Below the pieces are notes generated by a model. That model saw nothing but the letters and a program-made list of their open reading frames with translations. It had not been told where the DNA came from and ran no database searches. Below, in pieces: positions 52,089 through 61,499 of a DNA stretch of 64,000 nucleotides. Both the position numbers and the translations under genes were made by a program. The first letter of the stretch is position 1; each line of letters begins with the position of its first letter. The stretch spans positions 55,019 to 119,018 of the forward strand of contig CAZUEO010000004.1 in the NCBI GenBank assembly GCA_964619675.1, read 5' to 3'. The stretch comes from JAPLMW01 sp964619675. GTDB lineage: Bacteria > Planctomycetota > Phycisphaerae > Sedimentisphaerales > UBA12454.

Positions 52089-53375
52089 TTATTTAAACAG
52101 AAACGAGCCATACTTTGCATTACTGCCGAGTTCTTCGTGAATCCGCAAAAGCTGGTTATACTTGCATATTCTGTCTGTTCTGCACGCCGAGCCGGTCTTA
52201 ATCTGGCCGATGCCTGTTGCAACCGCCAAATCTGCGATTGTGCAGTCTTCCGTCTCGCCGCTGCGATGGCTTATAACCGCTGTCCAGCCGGCCCCGCGGG
52301 CCATATTTATCGCCTCAAGCGTCTCTGTCAGCGTGCCGATTTGGTTTAACTTGATAAGAATTGAATTCGCCGCGCTCATCTTGATGCCTTTTGCGAGTCT
52401 TTCGGTGTTTGTAACGAATAAATCATCGCCTACAATCTGAATTTTGTCGCCGAGCGTCTCGGTCAGTTTCTTCCAGCCGTCCCAGTCGTCCTCGGCAAGC
52501 CCGTCTTCGATGCTGACAATCGGGTATTTGTTTACCCAGCCTGCCCAGTGCTTAATCATATCGTCCGATGAGATTCTTTTATCCGGCGCCGATTTGAAGA
52601 ATTTATATTTCTTCGTTTCATCGTCCCACAGTTCCGTCGCCGCAGGGTCGAGGGCAATTGATATTTGTTTGCCTGCCTCGTATCCCGCCTTTTCGATTGC
52701 CTCGAGTATAACTTCGAGCGCCTCATCGTTGGTTTTTAACGATGGAGCAAACCCGCCTTCGTCGCCGACTGCGGTATTATAGCCTTTTTTCTTCAGGACG
52801 CTTTTAAGCGTATGGAACACCTCGGCTCCCATCCGCAGTCCTTCGGGAAAGTTCTCTGCCCCGATGGGCATAACCATAAATTCCTGAAAGTCCACGTTAT
52901 TGTCCGCGTGCTTTCCGCCATTGAGTATGTTCATCATCGGCACAGGCAGGATATTTGCATCGTCTTTGCTGAGATACCTGTACAATGGTTTGCCTGCCGA
53001 TTTTGCGGCGGCCTTTGCGACGGCAAGCGATACGCCTAATATTGCGTTTGCGCCGAGATTGCCCTTATTTTTTGTGCCGTCTAATTCAATCATTAGCTTG
53101 TCTATTTTTTCCTGCTCAAGGGCGTCCATTTTGATTACCTTCGGTGCGATTTTTTCATTAACGTTTTTTACTGCTGTTAAAGTGCCTTTGCCCATATATC
53201 TTTTCGAATCGGTATCGCGCAGTTCTACCGCTTCGTGGGCGCCCGTACTTGCCCCTGACGGCACTGCCGCTCTTCCGAAAGAGCCGTCATCGAGCGTTAC
53301 GTCAACTTCGACGGTAGGATTGCCGCGTGAATCGAGTATCTCTCTTGCTTTTACGTTAACAATAGCTGTAGACAT
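52089..53375 (-). CDS. eno: Enolase
   Basis: The 428 residues match the family length. The start MSTAIVNVKAREILDSRGNPTVEVDV is followed by SGASTGAHEAVELRD, the metal-binding VGDDLFVTN, the catalytic lysine region SILIKLNQIGTLTETLEAI, and SHRSGETEDCTIADLAV. It interconverts 2-phosphoglycerate and phosphoenolpyruvate in glycolysis. It stands alone on the minus strand with a GGAATAAAT leader. Confidence 0.97.
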   Translation of the reverse strand: MSTAIVNVKAREILDSRGNPTVEVDVTLDDGSFGRAAVPSGASTGAHEAVELRDTDSKRYMGKGTLTAVKNVNEKIAPKVIKMDALEQEKIDKLMIELDGTKNKGNLGANAILGVSLAVAKAAAKSAGKPLYRYLSKDDANILPVPMMNILNGGKHADNNVDFQEFMVMPIGAENFPEGLRMGAEVFHTLKSVLKKKGYNTAVGDEGGFAPSLKTNDEALEVILEAIEKAGYEAGKQISIALDPAATELWDDETKKYKFFKSAPDKRISSDDMIKHWAGWVNKYPIVSIEDGLAEDDWDGWKKLTETLGDKIQIVGDDLFVTNTERLAKGIKMSAANSILIKLNQIGTLTETLEAINMARGAGWTAVISHRSGETEDCTIADLAVATGIGQIKTGSACRTDRICKYNQLLRIHEELGSNAKYGSFLFK

Positions 53376-53531
53376 ATTTATTCCTTTCTTTATTAGGGTT
53401 TAGGGTATAGAAAGATGAATCTCTAAACTCATACCCCGAAAATTGTTCTTACGGGACAAAAAGGGTAACTGTTTTGCGGCAAATAGTCAAGGCATAAAGC
53501 GAGATGTCTTTTTCTGCACAGGTTCCCGTAT

Positions 53532-53738
53532 TTACTGCGAAGGCTTGCCTGCGGCCTCATTTTTGGCAAGCTTGCGTTCAATCTGTCCGATTGCGCGAAA
53601 GACACCTCCCACCATCAGTCCCATGCCGATGGATAAAATTAAAATTTCAGGAATCTTTATTACAGAACTTAATGCTCCTGCCACGACCCCGAGACCTACG
53701 ACAGAGATATAGAAATTCAGTTTACCGCCGTCTTTCAT
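53532..53738 (-). CDS. Small two-helix membrane protein, unknown function
   Basis: The 68-residue product has hydrophobic helices at about 9-26 and 30-48 and a basic, charged C-terminus (IGQIERKLAKNEAAGKPSQ). GGAGG 9 bases before the ATG supports expression. I recognise no family. It sits between enolase and the GH127 gene, with gaps on both sides. Confidence 0.6.
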   Translation of the reverse strand: MKDGGKLNFYISVVGLGVVAGALSSVIKIPEILILSIGMGLMVGGVFRAIGQIERKLAKNEAAGKPSQ

Positions 53739-53837
53739 ATATTGTATCCTCCAGCAATAATTATATCATCCGTAATGAAATGTTATTTAGAATACATTGC
53801 ATCTTATCCGAAAATCAAGATGAAAACAGTTTAATAT

Positions 53838-55802
53838 TTATTTCCGCGGCAGCCAGACTTTCATAGTTCCTGCACCGCGATTCGACCAGGCATAATAAGG
53901 AATTGCGGTAAGCTTCAATACTGCCTGGCCATTATTGGCTGGAACATCGCCTGTAATTATATTGACCCCATTGAGCAAATCGTTTCGCTTTTCCAGCCTT
54001 AATGCGGCATTGTTGGGCAGTGTGAGCTCGTCTAATCGATTATTGTTATCTATGCCTTCGACGCAATACACAACAGGCCCATATTCGAGAGCTGCCATAT
54101 TCAGGTCGTCCTTTACTTTTTCATTGGCTATTACATGGCGTATAGCCATAGGCAGGTTAATTTTAACCCTGTCTCCGGCTTTCCATTTTCGAGTAATTAC
54201 TGCGAAACCCAGATGTGTGCGATATTTTATTTCCCTGCCGTTTACTGTAATAACAACTTTGTCGCTTATTTTATCCGTATAAGTATATAAGTCGCCTGGG
54301 ATAACCTGGTTTTGTGCCCAGCCGGGTATGCGAAGTTTCAGAGTGAATTGCCCGGCTTTTTCAGGATTAATTACAATATTGACATGCCCCTGCCAGGGAT
54401 AATCCGTTTGCTGTTCAATATTTACCTGCCTGTTTTCTATATTTACTTTTGCCTTATTGGATGCATAAAGGTTAACATACAGCGTGTCTTTTTGTGCGGC
54501 ATAAATCAGGCCCGGCAGCGAAGGAATAAAGCGAATCAGGTTTGTCGGGCAGCAGGAGCAGTCAAACCAGCTTTGGCGAGTGCCTGCGCCCTGATTGAAC
54601 TTAAATTTGCCGTCGGCTGCCAGCGGGTTTACGTAAAAGAATTTTTTGCCATCGAGTGATATACCCGCAATCAAACCATTGTATAAGGTGCGTTCAATAA
54701 TATCGTAATATTTGGCGTCGCCGGTGAGCTGAAACAGGCGGCTATTCCAATATACATTGCCGATTGATGCGCAAGTTTCGCCGTAAGCGGTCAGATTCGG
54801 CAGTTCGTAATCTTTACCTAATGATTCCTGTTCGTGTTTGGCTCCTACTCCGCCGGTAATATACATCTTGCGCTCTACCAGGTTGTTCCAGATATTTTTC
54901 ACTGCTTTCAAATACGCCGAATCGTTGTAGATGGCTGCGATATCGGTCATACCGGCATACATATATACTGCCCGCACGGCATGGCCTGCAATTTCGGTTT
55001 GCTCTATAACGGGTATATGGTCCTGGCTGTATTCGCCGTAAAGTTGATGTGTGGTCGGGTCGCCCCTGAGGTCGAGAAAATATTTGGCCAGTTCCAGATA
55101 TTTTTCATTGTGAGTAACACGATAAAGTTTTATCAATCCCGTTTCGACAATCTGATGGCCTGGCGGTATTGTAAGTTTACCCGGGCCGAAACTGCGAACC
55201 AGTAAGTCGGCGTTTTTGATTGCGATATCAAGAAAATTTCGTTTGCCCGTAGCGATATAATGCGCGACAGCGGCTTCAAACATATGACCGCTGTTATATA
55301 GTTCATGGCTGCTTGCTTCGCCTGCCCATCGTTTGCCTGTTTTTTGTGCCCAGTCAGCAGGGGGATTATTCGGGTCGATTGTAAACCATGTCGTAATATA
55401 TCCATCAGGCTCCTGACCGATTTTGATAATGGCAATAACCGAATCAAGGTAGGCGTCAAGTTCTTTGTTGGGAGCGCTTATCAATGAGTTCGATGCCCCT
55501 TCGATAATTTTGTATATATCTGAATCGTCAAAAGGCATCTTTCCGCGAACTTTACCTTTTCTTTTACCCCCGGCAATAAGGAAGTTTTCCATGCGGCCCT
55601 CTTTCTCGCATTTATCAAAACCAAAAGCAATGGTCGTGTTTTGAACCGTCCTGATTTTAGGCAGCCAAAAGCTGTCGGTTATTTCTACATTGTTGAGCCC
55701 AATCGTTGAAATGGGATAATCCTTGTACTTTTTTTGTTGGCCATAGCTTTGTGTAAGTACTGAAAGCAATAGTACAAACGAATAAAAAGCTTGTTTCTTC
55801 AT
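53838..55802 (-). CDS. Glycoside hydrolase family 127 (beta-L-arabinofuranosidase-like)
   Basis: The 654-residue protein has a signal peptide (FYSFVLLLSVLTQSYG). An (alpha/alpha)6 barrel is followed by beta domains as in GH127 (formerly DUF1680). The zinc-thiolate active site of HypBA1 is matched: Glu-Thr-Cys in YGETCASIGN near residue 340 and Cys-x-Cys-Cys in WFDCSCCPTN near 415, the middle Cys being the nucleophile in the family. It likely removes L-arabinofuranose from plant or algal glycans in the periplasm or outside. No sugar transporter is adjacent. Confidence 0.88.
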   Translation of the reverse strand: MKKQAFYSFVLLLSVLTQSYGQQKKYKDYPISTIGLNNVEITDSFWLPKIRTVQNTTIAFGFDKCEKEGRMENFLIAGGKRKGKVRGKMPFDDSDIYKIIEGASNSLISAPNKELDAYLDSVIAIIKIGQEPDGYITTWFTIDPNNPPADWAQKTGKRWAGEASSHELYNSGHMFEAAVAHYIATGKRNFLDIAIKNADLLVRSFGPGKLTIPPGHQIVETGLIKLYRVTHNEKYLELAKYFLDLRGDPTTHQLYGEYSQDHIPVIEQTEIAGHAVRAVYMYAGMTDIAAIYNDSAYLKAVKNIWNNLVERKMYITGGVGAKHEQESLGKDYELPNLTAYGETCASIGNVYWNSRLFQLTGDAKYYDIIERTLYNGLIAGISLDGKKFFYVNPLAADGKFKFNQGAGTRQSWFDCSCCPTNLIRFIPSLPGLIYAAQKDTLYVNLYASNKAKVNIENRQVNIEQQTDYPWQGHVNIVINPEKAGQFTLKLRIPGWAQNQVIPGDLYTYTDKISDKVVITVNGREIKYRTHLGFAVITRKWKAGDRVKINLPMAIRHVIANEKVKDDLNMAALEYGPVVYCVEGIDNNNRLDELTLPNNAALRLEKRNDLLNGVNIITGDVPANNGQAVLKLTAIPYYAWSNRGAGTMKVWLPRK

Positions 55803-55929
55803 TTTCCGCCTTTCATAATGGAAAACTATTAATAATTTCCATTTTACCTGATAATCAGGAAAAATAACAGTTATCAGTTATTGGAAAATTATCCGTGAAA
55901 TCCGTGTAATCCGCGGTTAAAATAAACTT

Positions 55930-56604
55930 ATGCGGATACCCATAACAAAATACGGTCTGCCGCAGGTTGTAATATACCCTGCTTTGTGTGTCCTTGCGAT
56001 GGCGATAGCAGCCTTTGTAGTGCCGATTGTATGGCTGCTGTGGGTTATTGAGGTTTTTTTAGCGATTATTTTAATTTGGCTTTTATCTTTTTTCCGCGAC
56101 CCTGCTCGCAGGGTTCCGCCAGGCGACAATTTAATTCTTTCACCTGCCGACGGCGCAATAACCGATATAGAAGAGGTTGACGAATTGGGTTTTATTGGCG
56201 GCAGGGCGGTCAGAATCGGCATTTTTTTGAATATATTTGATGTCCACATTAACCGAACTCCTTGTGCCGTAAGGATTGAGAAAATCGACTATCGCAGTGG
56301 AAAATTCAAAAATGCTATGAACCCCGCCAGCGGCAAGGTCAACGAGAGCAACGACATAGCGATGAGACGGATTGTCGAGCCGGCAGGTAATCTTCTTGTC
56401 CGCCAGATAGCAGGGGCCATAGCCCGCAGGATTGTCTGCGATGCGAAGGTCGGCCAGGAATTTTCTGGCGGTGCGGTTTTTGGTATGATAAAATTCGGCT
56501 CAAGGACTGAGCTTTATTTGCCTGCCGCAGGCTCGGCAAAGGTAATCGCAAAAAAGGGTGACAAGGTAAAGGCGGGCGTTACTATACTTGCAGAATATGA
56601 CTGA
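55930..56604 (+). CDS. psd: Phosphatidylserine decarboxylase proenzyme (short type)
   Basis: The 224 residues resemble the short PSD/archaetidylserine decarboxylase group. Two N-terminal membrane helices (about 15-55) are followed by FRDPARRVPPGDNLILSPADG, FLNIFDVHINRTPCAV, and the self-cleavage site FGS (Gly190-Ser191) that yields the pyruvoyl group. It makes phosphatidylethanolamine from phosphatidylserine. The stop overlaps the start of pssA by 8 bases. Confidence 0.93.
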   Translation: MRIPITKYGLPQVVIYPALCVLAMAIAAFVVPIVWLLWVIEVFLAIILIWLLSFFRDPARRVPPGDNLILSPADGAITDIEEVDELGFIGGRAVRIGIFLNIFDVHINRTPCAVRIEKIDYRSGKFKNAMNPASGKVNESNDIAMRRIVEPAGNLLVRQIAGAIARRIVCDAKVGQEFSGGAVFGMIKFGSRTELYLPAAGSAKVIAKKGDKVKAGVTILAEYD

Positions 56605-57535
56605 GCTGGTTAGCAAATCGGAGCGTGCCAAGCGGAGCCTGTTGCGGACCGTTCGCAGGCAGAGGCTCAAGTACATCACCATTCTTCCTTCGCTCGTAAC
56701 GCTTATCAACGGCGCCTGTGGGTTTGCTGCTATAGTTTTTGCATCGAAGGCCGGCCAGGCCGACCTTAAAGGCCTTGACGTTTATCATAGTCAGTTCCCG
56801 TTCTTTTCAATGGCCTGCTATATGATTTTCTTTGCGATGCTTGCAGATATGCTGGACGGCCACCTTGCCAGGATGAGTCAGAACACCAGCAGTTTTGGCG
56901 GCCAGCTCGACAGTTTGTGCGATATAATCAGTTTTGGCGTGGCGCCTGCGTATCTAATGCTGCGCGTGGTTGAAAGCAGCATTACCTTTAACCCTGCTCT
57001 TGACGTTTTTGTATATCGATTTTTGTGGCTCACTGCCGCTATATATATCAGTTGTGCCGCCATACGTCTTGCACGGTTCAACGTTGAAAACGAGCAGGAA
57101 GAGGCCAATCATAGGGGTTTCTGGGGTCTTCCGACCCCCGCAGCGGCGGGTGTGATTGCCAGCCTTGTTATTCTCAATCAGGATATCGTCAAGAAGCTCG
57201 ATGGCACAGAGACCTTCTTTTCTTATATGGGCCACAATGTTATTATCGCCGTTTTGCCTTTTGTCGTGCTGGGGGTATCGGTTCTTATGGTCAGCAGGAT
57301 TCCCTATCCGCACATCCTCAATCAGTATCTGCACGGCAGAAAGCCTTTCGCATATCTTATAAGGGCGATAGCTTTTCTTGTAATAATCATCGTCAGTTTT
57401 GAAGTCGCTCTGGTTCTGGTTTTTTGCAGTTTTGCCGTGAGCGGCTTTGTCAAATGGTTTTATAATCGTATAATCGTTCGCAGGGGTCTCGCCGGACAAG
57501 CTCAGGAGCCGCCTGTTATTACGGTTTCGCACTGA
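56597..57535 (+). CDS. pssA: CDP-diacylglycerol-serine O-phosphatidyltransferase
   Basis: ATG 56597 gives 312 residues (an upstream TTG at 56588 is possible). The CDP-alcohol phosphatidyltransferase signature D-G-x2-A-R-x8-G-x3-D-x3-D is exact: DGHLARMSQNTSSFGGQLDS, continuing LCD. About seven or eight membrane helices. It makes phosphatidylserine, the substrate of the psd product encoded just upstream. A methyltransferase gene follows 52 bp later. Confidence 0.93.
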   Translation: MTELVSKSERAKRSLLRTVRRQRLKYITILPSLVTLINGACGFAAIVFASKAGQADLKGLDVYHSQFPFFSMACYMIFFAMLADMLDGHLARMSQNTSSFGGQLDSLCDIISFGVAPAYLMLRVVESSITFNPALDVFVYRFLWLTAAIYISCAAIRLARFNVENEQEEANHRGFWGLPTPAAAGVIASLVILNQDIVKKLDGTETFFSYMGHNVIIAVLPFVVLGVSVLMVSRIPYPHILNQYLHGRKPFAYLIRAIAFLVIIIVSFEVALVLVFCSFAVSGFVKWFYNRIIVRRGLAGQAQEPPVITVSH

Positions 57536-57587
57536 TGGTACAAGGGGCGGCCGTAATTTTAAAATCCTTCCATGAAAGGGGTATAAT

Positions 57588-58430
57588 TTGAAGGAAAGCA
57601 AAAAGCACATATCGCGTGAGATAGGTCTTGAAATCGGTCATCTACTCGGCAAAGGCATACTCAGACTTGAGCATTTGCATTATGGCCTGTGGAAAAAGGG
57701 CCTGGAGCCCGACCTTCTCAATCTGCATATTGCCCAGGATGAGTACTGCAAATTTGTAATTTCGCACATCCCTGCCGAGGTAAAAACGATTCTCGACGTC
57801 GGCTGCGGCGCAGGCGCTTTTTCAAAGCAGCTTATCGACCTTGGCTACAAGGTTGACTGTGTTTGTCCTACCGAGTATCAGAATAAGCTTCTCGAACAGC
57901 GTCTCGGCAAAAGCAGCGAAATCTTCAAATGCAAATTTGAGGACGTTCAAACGGATAAAAAATACGATATGGTAATGTTCTGCGAAAGTTTTCAGTATAT
58001 CGACCTTGACCGTGTCCTTGACGTCGCTGCCTCTGTCGTAAGGCAGGGCGGTTTTCTGTTAATATGCGATTTTTTCAAAAAGTTCTCGCCTGATTTATGC
58101 GGCATCAAAGGCGGCCATAAACTTGACAAATTTATGTCCCTTCTTAAGCAGTCGCCGTTTGAGATAATTGAGGATATTGATATTACCGACCAGACTGCTG
58201 TGAACCTCGACATTCTGGACAGAGCCACAAAGGAGGTAATGATACCCGTTGTTGACGCTGCTGAAAGATTTTTCAAAAGTCGTAATCCGGTTGTTTTGAA
58301 AATTTTGAAATGGAAATACAGAAAGAAGATTGCCAAAGCCGAGCAGAAGTATTTAAAAGGCAATCGCGCCGGCAAAGACTTTGCAGAATATAAAAGTTAT
58401 AGACTCTTTATCTGCCGTAAAGTCAAATAG
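57588..58430 (+). CDS. SAM-dependent methyltransferase, possibly lipid-related
   Basis: The 280-residue protein begins with TTG behind AAAGGGG. A class I methyltransferase core shows ILDVGCGAGAFSKQL (SAM-binding motif I), VDCVCPTEYQ at motif II and MVMFCESFQYID at motif IV. The N-terminal 60 residues and basic C-terminus (KWKYRKKIAKAEQKYLKG) lack a known specificity domain. Linkage to psd and pssA suggests a phospholipid head-group substrate, but sequence alone does not show it. It converges with recJ 12 bp away. Confidence 0.75.
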   Translation: MKESKKHISREIGLEIGHLLGKGILRLEHLHYGLWKKGLEPDLLNLHIAQDEYCKFVISHIPAEVKTILDVGCGAGAFSKQLIDLGYKVDCVCPTEYQNKLLEQRLGKSSEIFKCKFEDVQTDKKYDMVMFCESFQYIDLDRVLDVAASVVRQGGFLLICDFFKKFSPDLCGIKGGHKLDKFMSLLKQSPFEIIEDIDITDQTAVNLDILDRATKEVMIPVVDAAERFFKSRNPVVLKILKWKYRKKIAKAEQKYLKGNRAGKDFAEYKSYRLFICRKVK

Positions 58431-58441
58431 AGAAATCCCGT

Positions 58442-60190
58442 TTATTCAAACTGAATATCATTGAGAACAAGCTGGACAGCAGGCTCGCCGTAGAAATTGT
58501 CTATCTGCGGCTTGAATGCGATACTGAAAAATTCATTTTCCAATAATTTCTTTTCCAGATGTGCCGTATTAAAGCCGATGCATCGTGCGCTTGCGCTATT
58601 GTCGCAGATGGTTAGTTGCAGATGTTCACCGTTCTGGCCCACTCTTCTGGGCGAAGCGGCAAGTCTTACGCCTCTTGCAGCGAAAATCGGTGCCCTGTTG
58701 CCTCTCCCGAACGGCCCGAGCATCGCCAGAGATTTTACAAGCGGCACGCTCAAATCAGAAAGCCGGCAGACCGTGTCAATCTCTAATCTGCTGACAAACT
58801 CGTTGGCGTTCCAGTTTTCGGCAGCGTAATTTTCAAAAGCCGCTGCGAATCTGTCTATTTTATCAGCGTCGGCTTTCAGGCCTGCCGCCATCGCGTGCCC
58901 GCCGAATGAAATCAGTTCGCTGCCGCAGGCTGCGATTGCTTCGAGAATATCGAAGCCTTCGATTGAGCGGGCCGAGCCCTGCGCCTTGCCGCCTGCCGTG
59001 TTGAACAGAATAGCAGGTTTGTAATATTTATCGACAAGTCTCGATGCGACAATCCCGATTACGCCGATATGCCAGTCGCTGCTTGCCAGGACAATGCTTT
59101 TCCGCTCGGTTCTGTCGAGTCCCAGGCTGTTTATCATATCGCAGGCGTTTCTGTATATCTTCTTTTCAAGCTGTTGCCGCTGTTTGTTTTGCTGTTTGAG
59201 GTATTCGGTGATTCGCATTGCCTTGATATCGTTATCGCACGTCAGCAGCTCGACAGCCAGTCTTGCGTGTCCCATTCTGCCTGCCGCGTTGAGCATCGGC
59301 GCCAGGCAAAAGCCTATATGAAAGCTGTCGATTGTCCGGCTCGTGAGATTTGCGGCATTGACTAATGCCTTTATTCCCGGCAGCCCTGATTCGCCAAATG
59401 CTTGCAGCCCGAAGCTGCAGATTGTCCTGTTCTCGCCACGCATCTCGATTACGTCTGCGATTGTGCCCATCGCAGCGAAAATCGTGGCGTTAATCAGGAA
59501 CTGTCTCAGATGCTGCGGCGTGGCCCCGCTGCCTTTAAGGCGGTTGATAACCGCCCATGCTAATTTGAACGCCACCGTAGCTCCTGCGCTTGATTGCACG
59601 GGATAATTTTCGTCGAGGTTCGGGTGCACAATCGCGACCGCATCAGGCAGTGAGCCGTCGTCTGCTGGTCTGTGATGGTCCGTGATAATAAAATCGACGC
59701 CGTTTGCTTTCGCCGCCGCCGCCGATTCGAAAGCCGTTATCCCGCAATCGACGCTTATGAGCAGCTTTGCACCTGACCCTGCGATTTGCTCCACCGCCTC
59801 GATGTTCAGCCCATAGCCTTCGTCTACCCTGTGCGGGATATAGTAATCCACATCAGCGTCAAAGAGCTTGAAAAGCCCCAGCAGAATTGCTACTGCCGTG
59901 ATGCCGTCAACGTCATAATCGCCGTAGATTACGATTTTTTGTTTTTCTTTTATTGCCTTTTCAATACGGCTGACAGCCGTGTTTATGCCCGGCATTGATT
60001 CCGGCTCGATAAGCTCATTAAGTTTTGGAGTAAGGAAGCTTTTAGCTTCATCGGGGCTTTTGACGCCTCGGTTTACAAGAGCCTGCGCCAGCAGCGGCGA
60101 TATTTTCAGCTCGTAGGCCAATTGCCCAGCCAGCCTGTCGGCGGGTAATATATGCCATTGTTTTTTTTGCATCCTTGCCGCCAAACGCAT
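58442..60190 (-). CDS. recJ: Single-stranded-DNA-specific exonuclease RecJ
   Basis: The 582-residue DHH-family nuclease has DYDVDG (91-96), VDCGITA (148-154), DHH (171-173) and a GRMGHARLAVELL stretch, followed by the DHHA1 part with SFGGHAMAAGLKAD and the OB-fold (GRGNRAPIFAARGVRL). It degrades single-stranded DNA 5' to 3' in recombination and mismatch repair. The start at 60190 is the first of two nearby ATGs (the other is MQKKQWH at residue 7). Confidence 0.95.
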   Translation of the reverse strand: MRLAARMQKKQWHILPADRLAGQLAYELKISPLLAQALVNRGVKSPDEAKSFLTPKLNELIEPESMPGINTAVSRIEKAIKEKQKIVIYGDYDVDGITAVAILLGLFKLFDADVDYYIPHRVDEGYGLNIEAVEQIAGSGAKLLISVDCGITAFESAAAAKANGVDFIITDHHRPADDGSLPDAVAIVHPNLDENYPVQSSAGATVAFKLAWAVINRLKGSGATPQHLRQFLINATIFAAMGTIADVIEMRGENRTICSFGLQAFGESGLPGIKALVNAANLTSRTIDSFHIGFCLAPMLNAAGRMGHARLAVELLTCDNDIKAMRITEYLKQQNKQRQQLEKKIYRNACDMINSLGLDRTERKSIVLASSDWHIGVIGIVASRLVDKYYKPAILFNTAGGKAQGSARSIEGFDILEAIAACGSELISFGGHAMAAGLKADADKIDRFAAAFENYAAENWNANEFVSRLEIDTVCRLSDLSVPLVKSLAMLGPFGRGNRAPIFAARGVRLAASPRRVGQNGEHLQLTICDNSASARCIGFNTAHLEKKLLENEFFSIAFKPQIDNFYGEPAVQLVLNDIQFE

Positions 60191-60427
60191 TTATACGCCT
60201 TGAATTTACTTAGATGAATGCCTTTATATGTTTCACAAGCGGATTATATCAGGAATTAAAAATTTGTCAAATTGCGGGAACTGTTTTTGGTTAGCTCTGC
60301 CGACATTTATCTGACGACTTGCCCTACGGAGCTTTAGCGAAGGGGGAAGCCTTGGCGAAAGCGCCTCTTCCGATTAAAGTATGATTTATGATGGATTATT
60401 GTGAGTTGGGGCTCTTGTTATATCAAT
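60191..60427. other. Gap upstream of recJ with a compound hairpin
   Basis: Around 60348-60373, GGAAG ... GGCG-AAAG-CGCC ... CTTCC can fold as a two-part stem. The surrounding words (CTACGGAGCTTTAGCGAAGG and TTGGCGAAAGCG) resemble the dispersed-repeat vocabulary seen elsewhere in the window. No gene is supported. Confidence 0.4.
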
Positions 60428-60677
60428 AAAAAAGGCTGCCCACTTCTGGTCAGCCACTGTGAAAAACCACGAACCCTTTTGTACCTATTCGGATACTTTC
60501 TGCCCGTCTATAATCTCAATGCACACGAGCACAGCAACCAATTCTTAATTGGTTCTGTCAGGCAGGCTAACAATCCCTCAGGTAACAAAGTGTCGCTCAT
60601 GCACATCTACCATTTTTGCAAAGGCACGCGCTAAGACTTCCTTTGCCGGCCCGTCAGATATTTAAACTTCCAACTAA
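60428..60677 (-). ncRNA. Candidate structured noncoding RNA, about 250 nt, unassigned
   Basis: It has its own near-consensus promoter (60684-60713) and ends in a terminator hairpin, GGCTGACC ... GGGCAGCC, followed by six T. No credible protein is encoded. Inside, read on the minus strand, are a 7-bp stem GCAAAGG/CCTTTGC, a GGTA/TACC stem enclosing TGTG/ACAC, a strong AACCAATT/AATTGGTT hairpin extended by CAG/CTG with one bulged G, and a possible enclosing CTGCC/GGCAG stem. It lacks the marks of RNase P RNA (GAGGAAAGUCC), tmRNA (tag frame, T-arm) and SRP RNA (GGAAG loop). 6S RNA was considered but the length and fold do not fit clearly. Confidence 0.6.
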
Positions 60678-60683
60678 CTTAGT

Positions 60684-60713
60684 ATTCTACCTCTATTTGC
60701 CCAACTTTGTCAA
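60684..60713 (-). promoter_or_regulatory. Near-consensus promoter of the candidate ncRNA
   Basis: On the minus strand TTGACA (60713-60708) and TAGAAT (60689-60684) are separated by 18 bp, the same layout as the PEP-CTERM gene promoter. A start near 60677 is expected. Confidence 0.7.
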
Positions 60714-60809
60714 GCCCTATTTTTCAATATCCTATGGGAAAAGTTCTCCCACAAAAAAACAACCCCACAAGCTCCGATAAAAACCCGTTTCTATCTATCT
60801 GCAGATGCA

Positions 60810-61124
60810 TTAGTTATCTTCTGCTCCCTCAGGCGGTTTGTTTTGACTGTTTTTAGCCTTTTCCGTCAGCTTCCGTACACAATTAGTAAATCTCTCCTTC
60901 AAATCCTGCCAGTCAATCTGGGAAAAACTCTCCGAAGCCTTCGTATAAGCCTTGTTACAAAAGTCCTTAACTGCTGCACTGTCAATATGTTGCGAACCAT
61001 TATCAGTGCCGTAATAATCGGCGGCCTGGCACTGGTTCCTGTCAGGGGCAAGATAGTAAATCGCAGTCACAAAGCCCGCAAAATAAACAATTAACAGAGA
61101 TATCAGTTTGCCTCTCCAGCCCAT
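60810..61124 (-). CDS. Small membrane-anchored protein, unknown function
   Basis: The 104-residue product has one N-terminal helix (KLISLLIVYFAGFVTAIYYLA) and a hydrophilic, charged domain (SFSQIDWQDLKERFTNCVRKL) ending in an acidic tail. AGGGGG 6 bases before the ATG supports expression. No family recognised. It lies just upstream of the candidate ncRNA on the same strand, about 97 bp before its promoter. Confidence 0.65.
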   Translation of the reverse strand: MGWRGKLISLLIVYFAGFVTAIYYLAPDRNQCQAADYYGTDNGSQHIDSAAVKDFCNKAYTKASESFSQIDWQDLKERFTNCVRKLTEKAKNSQNKPPEGAEDN

Positions 61125-61499
61125 AAAAACCCCCTAAGTCTCCCAAAAATAAACAGTTATAGGCCCTGCGGCCCTTCTATTTCCGACTCCAGTTAAAATA
61201 TACAAAATAAAAGACCAAAAGGCAAATCAGGCAAATCAGGGAATATGGCATAAGGCTCAGAATTTAAGAAATATTTTAGTTAAAGTCGTTTCCGCCCGAG
61301 GCGGATAAAAAAGGCTATACAGATTAACAAATAGTTGTTGGTATTCAGTATTTAGTATTTGGCAGTTGGTATGTGGTATATGGCAGCAATTCAAAAATCA
61401 AAAATTAAAGTGCAAAATTGTGCAGTTCGACCAATGGCCGAGACCTGATTTTGAATACTACATCGAGTGGCGTGAGCCATCCCATAGCGGAGAATAAAA
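61125..61499. other. Repeat-containing gap
   Basis: It contains a TCCGCC-CGA-GGCGGA mini-palindrome near 61292-61306, GGTATTCAGTATTTAGTATTTGG-like word repeats (61340-61385), and the start-codon-linked repeat copy B (61464-61495). No gene supported. Confidence 0.45.
61464..61495 (+). repeat. Start-codon-linked dispersed repeat, copy B
   Basis: AGTGGCGTGAGCCATCCC, then ATAGCGGAG, with hairpin TGGC-GTGA-GCCA, ends 4 bases before an ATG (61500). It matches copy A (41283-41314, minus) at most positions; the loop differs (GTGA against GTAA) but both are GNRA-type. Confidence 0.6.

Noticed and set aside
60401..60677. A 77-codon plus-strand frame and possible tmRNA, RNase P RNA or SRP RNA in this segment
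   Set aside because: The frame has no ribosome site or family and lies antisense to the promoter-terminator unit. The conserved GAGGAAAGUCC, T-arm/tag frame and GGAAG features of the three RNAs are absent.
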